The notes under the pieces are model-generated. The model saw only the letters and a program-made list of their open reading frames with translations. It did not search any database and had not been told where the DNA came from. This document shows positions 1 through 7,437 of a stretch of DNA of 63,741 nucleotides, in pieces (position 1 is the first letter of the stretch; each line of letters begins with the position of its first letter). Both the position numbers and the translations under genes were made by a program. Origin of the DNA: CAZLNO01 sp964561005 (lineage in GTDB: Bacteria; Pseudomonadota; Alphaproteobacteria; Kiloniellales; Rhodovibrionaceae); NCBI GenBank assembly GCA_964561005.1, contig CAZLNO010000007.1, forward strand, positions 1 through 63,741. Direction: 5' to 3'.

Positions 1-465
1 GAGCGCGCGGGCCAGGGCGACGCGCTGCTGCTGACCGCCGGAGAGCTGGGCCGGCCGGCGCCCGCCATAGCCGCCGAGCTTGACCAGCCCCAGCATCTCC
101 TCCACGCGCCCGGCGATGCGCGGGCGGGTCCAGCCCTGCATCTCCAGGCCGAAGGCGATGTTGCCGGCGACGGTCATGTGCGGGAACAGCGCGTAGTTCT
201 GGAACACGGTGTTGACGGCCCGCCGGAACGGCGGCAGGCCCGCCAGGTCGCGACCGTGCAGCCGGATCGCGCCCTCGCTGGGCTGCTCGAATCCGGCCAG
301 CAGGCGCAGCAGCGTCGTCTTGCCGCAGCCCGAGGGGCCGAGCAGGGTGAAGAACTCGCCTTCGCGAATGTCGAGGTCGACCGAGTCCAGCGCGCGCACC
401 GCCTCGGCGCCCTGGCCGAAGACCTTGGTGATGTCACGCAGTTCGATCGCCGTGGGCTCGGCCAT
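1..465 (-). CDS. ABC transporter ATP-binding protein, PotA-like (N-terminal 155 residues; runs off the left edge)
   Basis: This is the ATPase subunit of an importer, most like the spermidine/putrescine (PotA) or Fe3+ (FbpC) type. The ATG at 465-463 is followed by an open frame to base 1. Walker A (GPSGCGKT) lies at residues 43-50, the Q-loop region reads VFQNYALFPH, and the signature LSGGQQQRVALARAL is the last thing visible. Walker B, the H-loop and any TOBE domain lie outside the window. A GGAG ribosome-binding sequence sits just upstream of the start. The permease partners are presumably beyond the left edge, so the substrate cannot be judged. The ATPase assignment is firm; the polyamine assignment is only likely. 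Confidence 0.9.
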   Translation of the reverse strand, partial: MAEPTAIELRDITKVFGQGAEAVRALDSVDLDIREGEFFTLLGPSGCGKTTLLRLLAGFEQPSEGAIRLHGRDLAGLPPFRRAVNTVFQNYALFPHMTVAGNIAFGLEMQGWTRPRIAGRVEEMLGLVKLGGYGGRRPAQLSGGQQQRVALARAL

Positions 466-604
466 CGGGGCTCCGATTGCTTCATGACGAAACGGCGACG
501 GGTGCGTCGGATGAAGGAGGGTAGGCGGGCAGCGCCCGGCTTGGCAAGGTCGCGCGCTGCCGGTCCAAGAGGGGACCGTCGCCACTCGGGAACGGCCGGC
601 AATG

Positions 605-637
605 AAAAGGGGGTTGAACCCTGTGGTCCAACCCCCT
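605..637 (-). terminator. Rho-independent terminator downstream of tRNA-Asn
   Basis: On the minus strand a 9-bp perfect stem (AGGGGGTTG paired with CAACCCCCT) encloses a 12-nt loop and is followed by TTTT. It begins 9 nt after the CCA end of tRNA-Asn. Confidence 0.85.
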
Positions 638-645
638 GATCTTGT

Positions 646-721
646 TGGCTCCCCGGGCCGGACTCGAACCAGCGACCCAGCGGTTAACAGCCGCTTGCTC
701 TACCAACTGAGCTACCGGGGA
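646..721 (-). tRNA. tRNA-Asn (anticodon GTT), CCA encoded
   Basis: This is a complete 76-nt cloverleaf on the minus strand. The acceptor stem pairs TCCCCGG with CCGGGGA, the discriminator base is G and CCA is genomically encoded. The D arm contains AGCTCAGTTGGTAGAGC. The anticodon stem-loop reads GCGGCTGTTAACCGC, giving anticodon GTT, and the T arm carries TTCGAGT. A promoter lies upstream and a terminator downstream, so it is probably a single-gene transcript. Confidence 0.97.
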
Positions 722-755
722 TCAGGGACGGCGTGTCCCGCCGTCGACGCCCGTG

Positions 756-783
756 CTTATAACAAACGGATTGCAGGATGCAA
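756..783 (-). promoter_or_regulatory. Probable promoter of tRNA-Asn
   Basis: On the minus strand TTGCAT (783-778) and TATAAG (761-756) are separated by 16 nt. The -10 box lies about 35 nt upstream of the tRNA 5' end. The spacing and boxes fit housekeeping sigma factor promoters. Confidence 0.6.
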
Positions 784-821
784 CCCCCTTGCCCGCCATT
801 CGTCGTCTGCCGGCCCCCTAC

Positions 822-1004
822 TTAGGGCACCGCCGCCACCGCCGCCAGGATGCACTGCGCGACATCCAGATAGTCCGAGTTCGGCAGGTGGAAGAACCGC
901 AGGAAGCCCGAGGTCGGCAGGTCGCCGGCCAGCCACGAGTCGAGAAAGATCCGGCTGACCGGGTGAAGATCGTCGGGCAGACAGCGGACGACCCCTGGCG
1001 GCAT
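822..1004 (-). CDS. Small hypothetical protein (60 aa)
   Basis: I do not recognise this gene. The frame shows the strong third-position GC bias of real genes here. The ATG is preceded by GGGAGGAG at ideal distance. The product (begins MPPGVVRCLP, contains GFLRFFHLPNSDYLDVAQ) has no membrane segment. It follows the 202-aa hypothetical gene by about 60 nt on the same strand, so the two may be co-transcribed. The reading frame stays open upstream of the ATG (HNAWEEI), so a longer form with another start is possible. Confidence 0.55.
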   Translation of the reverse strand: MPPGVVRCLPDDLHPVSRIFLDSWLAGDLPTSGFLRFFHLPNSDYLDVAQCILAAVAAVP

Positions 1005-1067
1005 GATCTCCTCCCAGGCGTTGTGGCGCGGATCCCCCGGCCGACCGCGGCGTCTGGCCGCCGCGCG

Positions 1068-1676
1068 TCAGTTGGCGAGCCGGCGAACGTCGGACCGGCC
1101 GGCCCGTTCGCGCGACGCGGCGCCGACCTCGCAAAGGCGGTCCAGCAGATCGATCGCCTTGGCCAGGTACCACTGTCGCCGCGCCGTATCCCGTTCCCTG
1201 GCGGAAAGTGTGGCCAGCAGGTGCCCGCATTCCTTGGCCAGAACCTCGCGCCGCCCCTCCCGCCAGGCGTTGGCGATATGCCGCAGATTGTGCGCGGCGC
1301 GGGCACCGAGGGCACGCTCGGCGCGTTCGAAGGCGAAGGCCTCGTCGGGCCCCAGCCCGACAAAGGGCAGCACTTCCTCCCGGATCGCCCGATAGAGCAG
1401 AGCCGCGCGCGTGCCGTCGTGACCGTCGTTGGTGCCCACGATGCGGGGCGCGAACGGCTTCAGGCGCTGGCGCTCGGCGTCGTCCATGCGATCGTTGACC
1501 GGGATCGCGAACTTGCGGATCACGGGCGAGGCGGTCTTCGGCCGGTCGCCAAAGGTCTCGCCCGCCAGCAGCGACACGAAGGACATGATGCACAGCTTGC
1601 CAAGCCGCGCGTCGCCAACCCCCGTGATCAACTCGACCCGCTCGTAAAGCCGCTGCCAGCCCAGGTCCGTGGACAT
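1068..1676 (-). CDS. Hypothetical protein (202 aa)
   Basis: No family is recognised. The product is soluble and mostly helical, rich in Arg, Ala and Glu, with a C-terminal half (LRHIANAWREGRREVLAKE onward) that looks like helical repeats. There is no signal peptide or transmembrane segment. AAGG is positioned upstream of the ATG. Codon use matches the surrounding genes. It is the first gene of a possible two-gene unit with the 60-aa frame downstream. Confidence 0.7.
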   Translation of the reverse strand: MSTDLGWQRLYERVELITGVGDARLGKLCIMSFVSLLAGETFGDRPKTASPVIRKFAIPVNDRMDDAERQRLKPFAPRIVGTNDGHDGTRAALLYRAIREEVLPFVGLGPDEAFAFERAERALGARAAHNLRHIANAWREGRREVLAKECGHLLATLSARERDTARRQWYLAKAIDLLDRLCEVGAASRERAGRSDVRRLAN

Positions 1677-1911
1677 GACGCCTTCGCCTCTGTGTCAGCG
1701 CAGGCTGAACGATGTTGCCTGTTGCGCAGGCTATCAGCCACGCGCGACTCCGGCAATCGACGGCATCGTCGACACGCCGTTGCACTTTCGTCGCCGGGCG
1801 CCGGGCTCGCACCTGGCCGGGGCGAAAACAGCGATCAAAGCCATTAAAATTAATCTTTTGTTAAAGAGTCGGCCGCATTATCCAAATCATCAGTGACACC
1901 CAATCGCCTTC

Positions 1912-1939
1912 GGCTCCGGCATCCGCCGGAGCCATTTTT
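1912..1939 (+). terminator. Rho-independent terminator with no plus-strand gene upstream
   Basis: A perfect 9-bp stem (GGCTCCGGC / GCCGGAGCC) with a 4-nt loop is followed by ATTTTTC on the plus strand. The minus strand has no T-run after the hairpin, so it is oriented to stop plus-strand transcription. No credible protein gene lies upstream on that strand, which raises the possibility of a small RNA or leader transcript starting in the AT-rich stretch around 1840-1890. Confidence 0.7.
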
Positions 1940-1989
1940 CTTCTGAAGGCGTGTTTTCGCGGGTGGCGCGAGGGGGGGCGGCAGGCGAA

Positions 1990-2532
1990 TCAGGAGGAAC
2001 TTGTCGCCGCCGGATAAAGCCGCTCCCGTGAAGAAATGCCGCTGCAACGCCGCTCCACGCCGATCCAGCGGACATAGGCCCAGTTCTCCGGCCTGTGGCC
2101 CTTCGCGAACACCGGCCGGAGCTGGCGCAGTTCCCCGAGCGAATACCTCTCGATCGCCGACAGCGTCAGGCAGGCGCAGTAGTTGAAGGGAAAGGCCGAG
2201 GCCTTAACGGCCGGCGCGTCGGCGATCAGCGGTCCGCGCATGCACGCCCGCGCGGCCCGCGTGGCCCAGGCGCGCACCTCGCGCGCCGGACGCGAGGTGG
2301 AGAGGTCCCGCCAGGTCACCTCGCGCGCCAGGGGGGTGTCGCCCGGCACGACGAAAGGGTCGGGGACGGGGCCTTCGAGTTGCGCCGCCACCCCTGGTTG
2401 CGGGGCCGCAGCCATGGCCGGCCGCCCTTCGACCGGCGTGACATAGGGCGCGACCAGGACCGCGGGCAGGAAGCCGGCGGCCATGATGGCGAGGCTCCAG
2501 AAAATCCAGCCGAATCGCTCGTACCAGGGCAT
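1990..2532 (-). CDS. Hypothetical membrane-anchored protein (180 aa)
   Basis: I do not recognise the family. Residues about 6-30 form one clear hydrophobic helix (IFWSLAIMAAGFLPAVLVAPYV), so the rest is probably a periplasmic domain tethered to the inner membrane. That domain has an Ala/Pro-rich linker and a C-terminal part with three Cys (FNYCACLTL and RRCSG). Third-position GC bias supports coding. It stands alone, with about 450 bp of non-coding DNA upstream. Confidence 0.65.
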   Translation of the reverse strand: MPWYERFGWIFWSLAIMAAGFLPAVLVAPYVTPVEGRPAMAAAPQPGVAAQLEGPVPDPFVVPGDTPLAREVTWRDLSTSRPAREVRAWATRAARACMRGPLIADAPAVKASAFPFNYCACLTLSAIERYSLGELRQLRPVFAKGHRPENWAYVRWIGVERRCSGISSRERLYPAATSSS

Positions 2533-2984
2533 GTCGAACGCCTCTTTCGCTGACTGGCCTGAACGCGGCGCGGCCGAAGGTCGCCGCGCGCGTCACGCGA
2601 ACACCTGATTTTATTGCACTTGCCGGCCTCGGTGTCAAATGTTCGGAATATGAATGCAAGTATTAAGCATGGAAAAACCTCGAATTCGAGGCGATATCTT
2701 CTTCAATGCTTCGATTCCCGTCGAGCCGGGTGGCCACGCCCACCGCTGCGCGCGAATCCCGCGCCGCCAGCATCCGCAGCTCCGACGGGCCATGGTCATC
2801 GCGGGTAATCGCCACCGCCGCCATAAGGCGCCTCCATCAACATCCAGCGGCAAATGTGTCATACACCCCTAAATATGGAAAGCCTCAAAACACAGCCACG
2901 AGTCGGAGTTTGATGCCGCTGGTACAACTTGGCTCAGCCCCCGGCCTGTCTCAGCGATCGGGTCCACCTCACGTCAAGGCCGTC
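2533..2984. other. Intergenic region, no gene supported
   Basis: This 452-bp stretch separates the 180-aa membrane-anchored gene from the end of dctM. Short frames here lack coding bias. The part at 2610-2720 is clearly less GC-rich than its surroundings and holds a perfect 14-bp palindrome, CCTCGAATTCGAGG, at 2678-2691, which could be a protein-binding site. The promoter of the minus-strand gene at 1990-2532 must lie here, but no convincing boxes were found. Confidence 0.5.
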
Positions 2985-4256
2985 CTAATCCAGCAGCGCG
3001 AGCGACAGCGCGGGCCAGGCGTTGATGATGAACAGCCCGACAAGGCGGGTGGCGTAGAAAGGCCATACGCCGCGCACCATGTCGTGGATCGCCACGTTGG
3101 TGATGCGGCTCATGACGAAGAGGTTGAGCCCGATCGGCGGGGTCAGCGTCGCGACCTCGACCAGCGCCGTCATGATCACCGCGAAGTGGACACCGTCCAC
3201 GCCCACCGCTGTCGCCAACGGGAAGAGGATCGGCGTCAGCAAGACGATCATCGACACGCCGTCCAGGAACATGCCCACGACGAGCAGCAGCAGGTTGACG
3301 GCGAGCAGGAACATCCACGGCGAGACGTCGGCCGCGGTCAGGATCGCCGTCAGCTCCCGCGCCAGTCCCAGCCGGGTCAGCAGTGCCGTCAGCAGGCCCG
3401 AGCCGATCAGCACGCCGTAGATCATCACCGTCTGCATGACCGAATCGCGGCCGACCCGCCAGACCGTGCCGGGCGACGCGGTCCGGTAGACGAAGACCAC
3501 CAGCACGATGGCGTAGATCGCGGCTAGCGCCGAGACCTCCGTCGGCGTGAAGGCGCCGGCGTAGATCGAGCCAATGATCAGCACCGGCATGAACAGGGCG
3601 CCCGAGGCGCGCGGAAGGGTCTTGAAAAAGGTGTTCCAATCCGGCGCCGCGACCACGTGGCCATAACCCCGCCGCCGGCTGAGCAGGACGGTGGTGGCGG
3701 CCAGCATCACCGCCTCCAGCAGTCCCGGGAGCAAACCGGCGATAAACAGGTCGGTGATCGGCATGCCCGTGATCGAGCCGATCAGGATGAAGGTCAGCGA
3801 GGGCGGAATCATCAGTCCGAGCGTGCCGCAGACCGCCACCAGCGACGCCGAGAACTTCGCGTCGTAGCCTTCGCGCGGCAGCAGCCGCACCGCCGCCGGC
3901 CCCAGGGCGACCGAGCAGGCGACGCTGGAGCCGTTCACCGCGGCGAAGAACACGCTGGAGGCCGCCAGCGCCAGGGCCATGCTGCCGCGAAACCAGCGCA
4001 GCACCGCGCCGACCAGGTTCAGGATCACCAGCGCCAAGTCGCCGCGCGACATCAGATTGCCGGCGAAGATGAAGAAGGGGATCGCGACCAGCGCGTAGCT
4101 ATCGATCGAATCCCAGGCCATTTGCGCGACCAGAATGGACGGAATCTGCAGGCTGAACATCATCAGGCCGACGGCGACGATGCCCAGCGCGATGGCGATG
4201 TGCACCCCGGCGGCGATCAGCGCCAGCAGCGCGGCAAGCGACAGGGCCGTGACCAT
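2985..4256 (-). CDS. dctM: TRAP transporter large permease, DctM family (423 aa)
   Basis: This is the large membrane subunit of a tripartite ATP-independent periplasmic transporter, which uses the sodium or proton gradient to import organic acids. The protein is almost entirely hydrophobic with 11-12 membrane segments. Typical family sequences are present, including IPFFIFAGNLM near the N-terminus, NGSSVACSVALG, LGLMIPPSLTFILIGSITG and a C-terminal LTPPIGLNLFV. Length is normal. It lies 3 nt downstream of dctQ. The matching binding protein DctP is about 10 kb away at 14170-15177, at the other end of the same catabolic cluster. Confidence 0.93.
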   Translation of the reverse strand: MVTALSLAALLALIAAGVHIAIALGIVAVGLMMFSLQIPSILVAQMAWDSIDSYALVAIPFFIFAGNLMSRGDLALVILNLVGAVLRWFRGSMALALAASSVFFAAVNGSSVACSVALGPAAVRLLPREGYDAKFSASLVAVCGTLGLMIPPSLTFILIGSITGMPITDLFIAGLLPGLLEAVMLAATTVLLSRRRGYGHVVAAPDWNTFFKTLPRASGALFMPVLIIGSIYAGAFTPTEVSALAAIYAIVLVVFVYRTASPGTVWRVGRDSVMQTVMIYGVLIGSGLLTALLTRLGLARELTAILTAADVSPWMFLLAVNLLLLVVGMFLDGVSMIVLLTPILFPLATAVGVDGVHFAVIMTALVEVATLTPPIGLNLFVMSRITNVAIHDMVRGVWPFYATRLVGLFIINAWPALSLALLD

Positions 4257-4259
4257 CGC

Positions 4260-4865
4260 TCAGTCCTCCGCCCGCGCAGTGGCCCGGCCCGCCAGGTCGG
4301 CCTCGGCCGCGACCTCGTCGGTGAAGGGGTCCTCGCCGCGCGTCAGGCGAACGGCCGCGCCCAGGAAATACAGACCCCAAAGCACGCCCCCGGCCGGCAG
4401 GATCAGGCGCACGACCCAAAGCGGCAGGTCCAGGTTGGATTCCGTCTTCATGCCGATGCGCTGCATGTGCTGCACCTCGGCGATGGCCGCGTCGGTCAGC
4501 ACGGCGCTGAAGATCAGGCCGATCGCCACGGTCAGCCAACCGGAGGCCAGGCGCGCCCGCCGCCCCAGGGCGAGCAGCAGCAGGTCCATGCGGATGAAAT
4601 GCCCCTTGCGGTTGGCGCCGCTGATGGCGAGCAGAACGCTCCAGATGACGCAGAAGCGCACCAGCTCCTCCGCCCACCAATGGCTGACGCTCCAGCCGTA
4701 GCGCGAGACCGCCTCGCCGCACATCACCGCCATGGCCACCGCCATCAGCACGGTGGCAACGTTGAGCAGCACACGGTCCTCGATGAGGTGCAGCCAGCGC
4801 AGCGGACGCGGCGGACGTCCCCGCGCGGCCCGGTCGTCGGTCTCACCCAGCGGTTCACTCCCCAT
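4260..4865 (-). CDS. dctQ: TRAP transporter small permease, DctQ family (201 aa)
   Basis: This is the small four-helix membrane subunit that pairs with DctM. Four hydrophobic segments are visible, with the family-typical SHWWAEELVRFCVIWSVLLA in the second helix region and GHFIRMDLL after it. The ATG is preceded by AGGGAGGT. The gene follows the amidase by about 100 nt on the same strand and precedes dctM by 3 nt, so it is probably part of the long minus-strand operon. Confidence 0.9.
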   Translation of the reverse strand: MGSEPLGETDDRAARGRPPRPLRWLHLIEDRVLLNVATVLMAVAMAVMCGEAVSRYGWSVSHWWAEELVRFCVIWSVLLAISGANRKGHFIRMDLLLLALGRRARLASGWLTVAIGLIFSAVLTDAAIAEVQHMQRIGMKTESNLDLPLWVVRLILPAGGVLWGLYFLGAAVRLTRGEDPFTDEVAAEADLAGRATARAED

Positions 4866-4962
4866 AAGCGCGATACCTCCCTTGCGGCGCCGTTCGCGCC
4901 GGCGCGTTGCTTGTCGCTTTTCTTTCCGACGACGGCAGCCGCCCGAGGCGCCGGCCGCCGGG

Positions 4963-6360
4963 TCAGTCCGGCGCGCCCGGCGGCATTCGGTCCAGCCAAC
5001 CCGTCCGAGCCTCGTAGCCCGCGGCCAGACGCAGCAGCGTGCCTTCGCCGAAGGGGCGGCCGATCAACTGGAGTCCGGCCGGCAGCCCGTTTGCGGTGAT
5101 GCCACAGGGCGTGACCAGGCCGGGCAAGCCCAGGTAGGACAGCGGCCGGGTCTGTCGGGCCAGGCGCGCCAGCGTCGTCCGCATCCGCGCCCCCGCGGCC
5201 ACGTCCACGGCCGCCGCCTCGGGCACCGGGAGGGCCAACCCCGGCACGAGAAGGGCGTCGCAGGCGGCCAGCGGTCCCGACAGCATGGCGCGCAGGTAAG
5301 GCCCGCGGACCTGACGCGCCCGCTGATGCACGGTGGCCGGTGTCATCAGCCCCTGCAAAAGCCGGGCGCGGACCTGGCGGCCATAGGCATGCGGCCGCGT
5401 CTGCAACCAGCTCAGGTGGCGCGCGGCGGCCTCCGGCGTCCAGACCATGTCCGCCAGGTGGGCCAGCGGCTCGTGGTCCGGCACGTCCACCGCCACCACG
5501 CGCACGCCCAGGGATTCGAAACCGCGCCACGCCTCCTCCACCAGCGCGGCCACCTCGTCCGCGACATCGTCGAAATAATACTGTCGCGGCAGGCCCAGCC
5601 GCAGACCCTCGGGGGAGGCGGCCGCCTGCGCGGCGAAGGGCGTGCCGTTGGCGTCGGGGCGCACGACGTCCAGCAGCAGGGCCAGGTCGCGGGCGCCGCG
5701 GGCCAGCAGGCCGGGACAGTCCAGGCTGGCCGACAAGCCCATCATGCCCTCGGTGGAGAGATACCCCTGGGTGGGCTTCAATCCGGTCACGCCGCAGCAC
5801 GCCGCCGGCAGGCGCACGGAGCCGCCGGTGTCCGAGCCCAGCGCGCCGAACGCCAGGCGCGCCGCCACCGCGGCGCCGGAACCGCTGGACGAGCCGCCGG
5901 TGATGTGCGCGGTGTCCCAGGGGTTGCAGCAGCGCCCGAAATGGTCGTTGTGCCCGGTCGGTCCCATGGCGAACTCGGCCGTGTGCAGACCGCCCAGGGT
6001 GATGGCGCCCGCCGCTTCCAGCCGCTCGATCAGCGCGGCGTTGCGGGCCGGCACGCGATCCTTGCAGAGGCGGGCGCCGCGGGTGGTCACCCGCCCCGCG
6101 CGATCGAAGATGTCCTTGTACGCCAGGGGAATACCGTGCAGCGGGCCGGTCGGCCGCCCCTGCCGCCGCGCCGCGTCGGCGGCACGCGCGGCCGCCAGGG
6201 CCTCGCTCCGGTCGACGGTGATGAAGGCGTTGAGCGACGGCTGCGCGCGATCGATGCGGTCGAGGCAGGCCTCCGTCAGCGCCTGCGCCGTGACGGCACC
6301 GCGGCGCAGCGCCTCGCGGGCCGCGGCCAGCGATCCCGCAGCCAGTGTCGCGGCGGTCAC
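4963..6360 (-). CDS. Amidase, amidase-signature family (465 aa)
   Basis: This is a hydrolase of the GatA/AtzF superfamily that cleaves carboxamides to acid and ammonia. The Ser-cisSer-Lys triad is complete and correctly spaced: K82 in PLAYKDIF, S157 in GGSSSGSG and S181 in SDTGGSVR. It starts at a GTG overlapping the TGA of the 89-aa gene upstream (GTGA), so translation is coupled. No GatB partner is nearby, so it is more likely a stand-alone catabolic amidase than a tRNA amidotransferase subunit. In this operon it may release the acid substrate from an amide, which is inference. Confidence 0.9.
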   Translation of the reverse strand: MTAATLAAGSLAAAREALRRGAVTAQALTEACLDRIDRAQPSLNAFITVDRSEALAAARAADAARRQGRPTGPLHGIPLAYKDIFDRAGRVTTRGARLCKDRVPARNAALIERLEAAGAITLGGLHTAEFAMGPTGHNDHFGRCCNPWDTAHITGGSSSGSGAAVAARLAFGALGSDTGGSVRLPAACCGVTGLKPTQGYLSTEGMMGLSASLDCPGLLARGARDLALLLDVVRPDANGTPFAAQAAASPEGLRLGLPRQYYFDDVADEVAALVEEAWRGFESLGVRVVAVDVPDHEPLAHLADMVWTPEAAARHLSWLQTRPHAYGRQVRARLLQGLMTPATVHQRARQVRGPYLRAMLSGPLAACDALLVPGLALPVPEAAAVDVAAGARMRTTLARLARQTRPLSYLGLPGLVTPCGITANGLPAGLQLIGRPFGEGTLLRLAAGYEARTGWLDRMPPGAPD

Positions 6361-6626
6361 GCTTCGCCCCCGTCGCCGCCCGGAACGCCGGCAGCCCGCC
6401 GACAGCGCGCCAGGACCGCCGCGAAGTCCTCCGGGTCGGCGTCGAAGAGAGGATTGTCCGGGGTTGGCGGCGCGCCCGGCGCCGGCAGGCCCGTCAATTC
6501 CGCCGGCAGGTCTCGCAGCGCCACCTCCAGCAGCGTTGCCGCCTGATCCAGGTCGATGTCGTCGCAGGCCATGCCCAGGCCGTCGCGCAGATACCAGGCT
6601 GCCGCCTGGCGCCGTCGATCAGTCAT
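6357..6626 (-). CDS. Small hypothetical protein coupled to the amidase (89 aa)
   Basis: The family is not recognised. The product is an acidic helical protein (IDLDQAATLLEVALRDLPAE, then DPEDFAAVLARCRRA). Its start overlaps the end of the GntR gene by 8 nt and its stop overlaps the amidase start (GTGA), so it is locked into the operon. Small helical partners encoded immediately before amidases are known (GatC, and the AtzG/DUF4089 partner of biuret hydrolase AtzE). The position and size suggest a similar partner role, but no sequence match is claimed. Confidence 0.75.
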   Translation of the reverse strand: MTDRRRQAAAWYLRDGLGMACDDIDLDQAATLLEVALRDLPAELTGLPAPGAPPTPDNPLFDADPEDFAAVLARCRRAAGVPGGDGGEA

Positions 6627-7437
6627 GGCCGCCTCCCGAAGCGCCGCGCGCCGTCGTTCGCCGGCGCGCGGCGGCCAGCGGCACGGCCGGCCGGCGCTCC
6701 AGCGTCATTTCGTAACGATAGCGGCCGGCCGGATGCGTGCTGACCGCCACCTCGATCTGTTGGCCGTCGTCGGCGTAATAGCGCCGGGTAATCCGCAGCA
6801 CGGGGGAGTCCGCGGGAACCGACAGTCGCGAGGCGACATTGGCGTCGGCGGCCGCGGCCTCCAGCGATTGCCGCACTTCGCCGACATGCACGCCGTAGCG
6901 TTCCTCGATCATGGCATAGACCGCCGCTTGCACGGCGCCAATGTCGGCGACGATGGCCTCGTAGGCGGCCGGCAGGTAGATCTCGGTGTAGGCGATCGGC
7001 AGGCTTTCGTCCGGCGCCCGGCGCAGCGCGCAGACACGCACCCAGACCTCCCCGTCGGCGCACCGCAACAGCCGGCTGACCTCGCGTTCGGTGACGATCT
7101 TGTCGATCGTCAGAATTTCCAGCCGGGTCTCGGCGGCGTACTGGAACAGGTTTTCCAGCGAACTGATCGAGTTGGTGAAACGGCGCGTCGGCGCGTGCGC
7201 CGCCAGCACCGAGCCCGAGCCCTGGCGGCGCACGATCACGCCCAGCTCCTGAAGCTGGCGCAGCGCCTCGCGGACGGTGTGCCGGCTGGCGTCGAAGCGG
7301 GCGCACAGCTCCTGCTCGGTGGGCAGGCGCTCGCCCAGGGCATAGCGCTTGGCGGCGATCTCGGACAGCAGGGTGTCGAGGATTTCGCGATAGCGCGGAC
7401 CGGCCGTCGCCGCGTCGGTGTTCGCCGCGTCGTTCAT
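6619..7437 (-). CDS. GntR-family transcriptional regulator with UTRA domain (272 aa)
   Basis: A HutC-type one-component regulator. Residues about 20-90 form the winged helix (ALGERLPTEQELCARFDASR, HTVREALRQLQELGVI, RRQGSGSVLA). Residues about 105-250 form the UTRA effector-binding domain (RRAPDESLPIAYTEIYLP, VLRITRRYYADDGQQIEVAV). The ATG at 7437 overlaps the TGA of the CoA-transferase gene upstream. A longer in-frame start at 7632 would read antisense-like low-complexity sequence and was not used. It is encoded inside the operon it probably controls. Its ligand may be a pathway intermediate. Confidence 0.92.
   Translation of the reverse strand: MNDAANTDAATAGPRYREILDTLLSEIAAKRYALGERLPTEQELCARFDASRHTVREALRQLQELGVIVRRQGSGSVLAAHAPTRRFTNSISSLENLFQYAAETRLEILTIDKIVTEREVSRLLRCADGEVWVRVCALRRAPDESLPIAYTEIYLPAAYEAIVADIGAVQAAVYAMIEERYGVHVGEVRQSLEAAAADANVASRLSVPADSPVLRITRRYYADDGQQIEVAVSTHPAGRYRYEMTLERRPAVPLAAARRRTTARGASGGGHD

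Noticed and set aside
1669..1896. Plus-strand 75-codon frame ahead of the orphan terminator
   Set aside because: Codon use is unlike neighbouring genes, no ribosome site, and it overlaps the start of the minus-strand 202-aa gene; a non-coding transcript is a better guess.
2654..2872. Short frames on both strands between the 180-aa gene and dctM
   Set aside because: No codon bias, no ribosome site and no recognisable sequence.
4963..6360. Amidase as GatA of the tRNA amidotransferase
   Set aside because: No gatB or gatC is adjacent and the gene is embedded in a catabolic operon; the shared amidase-signature motif alone does not decide.
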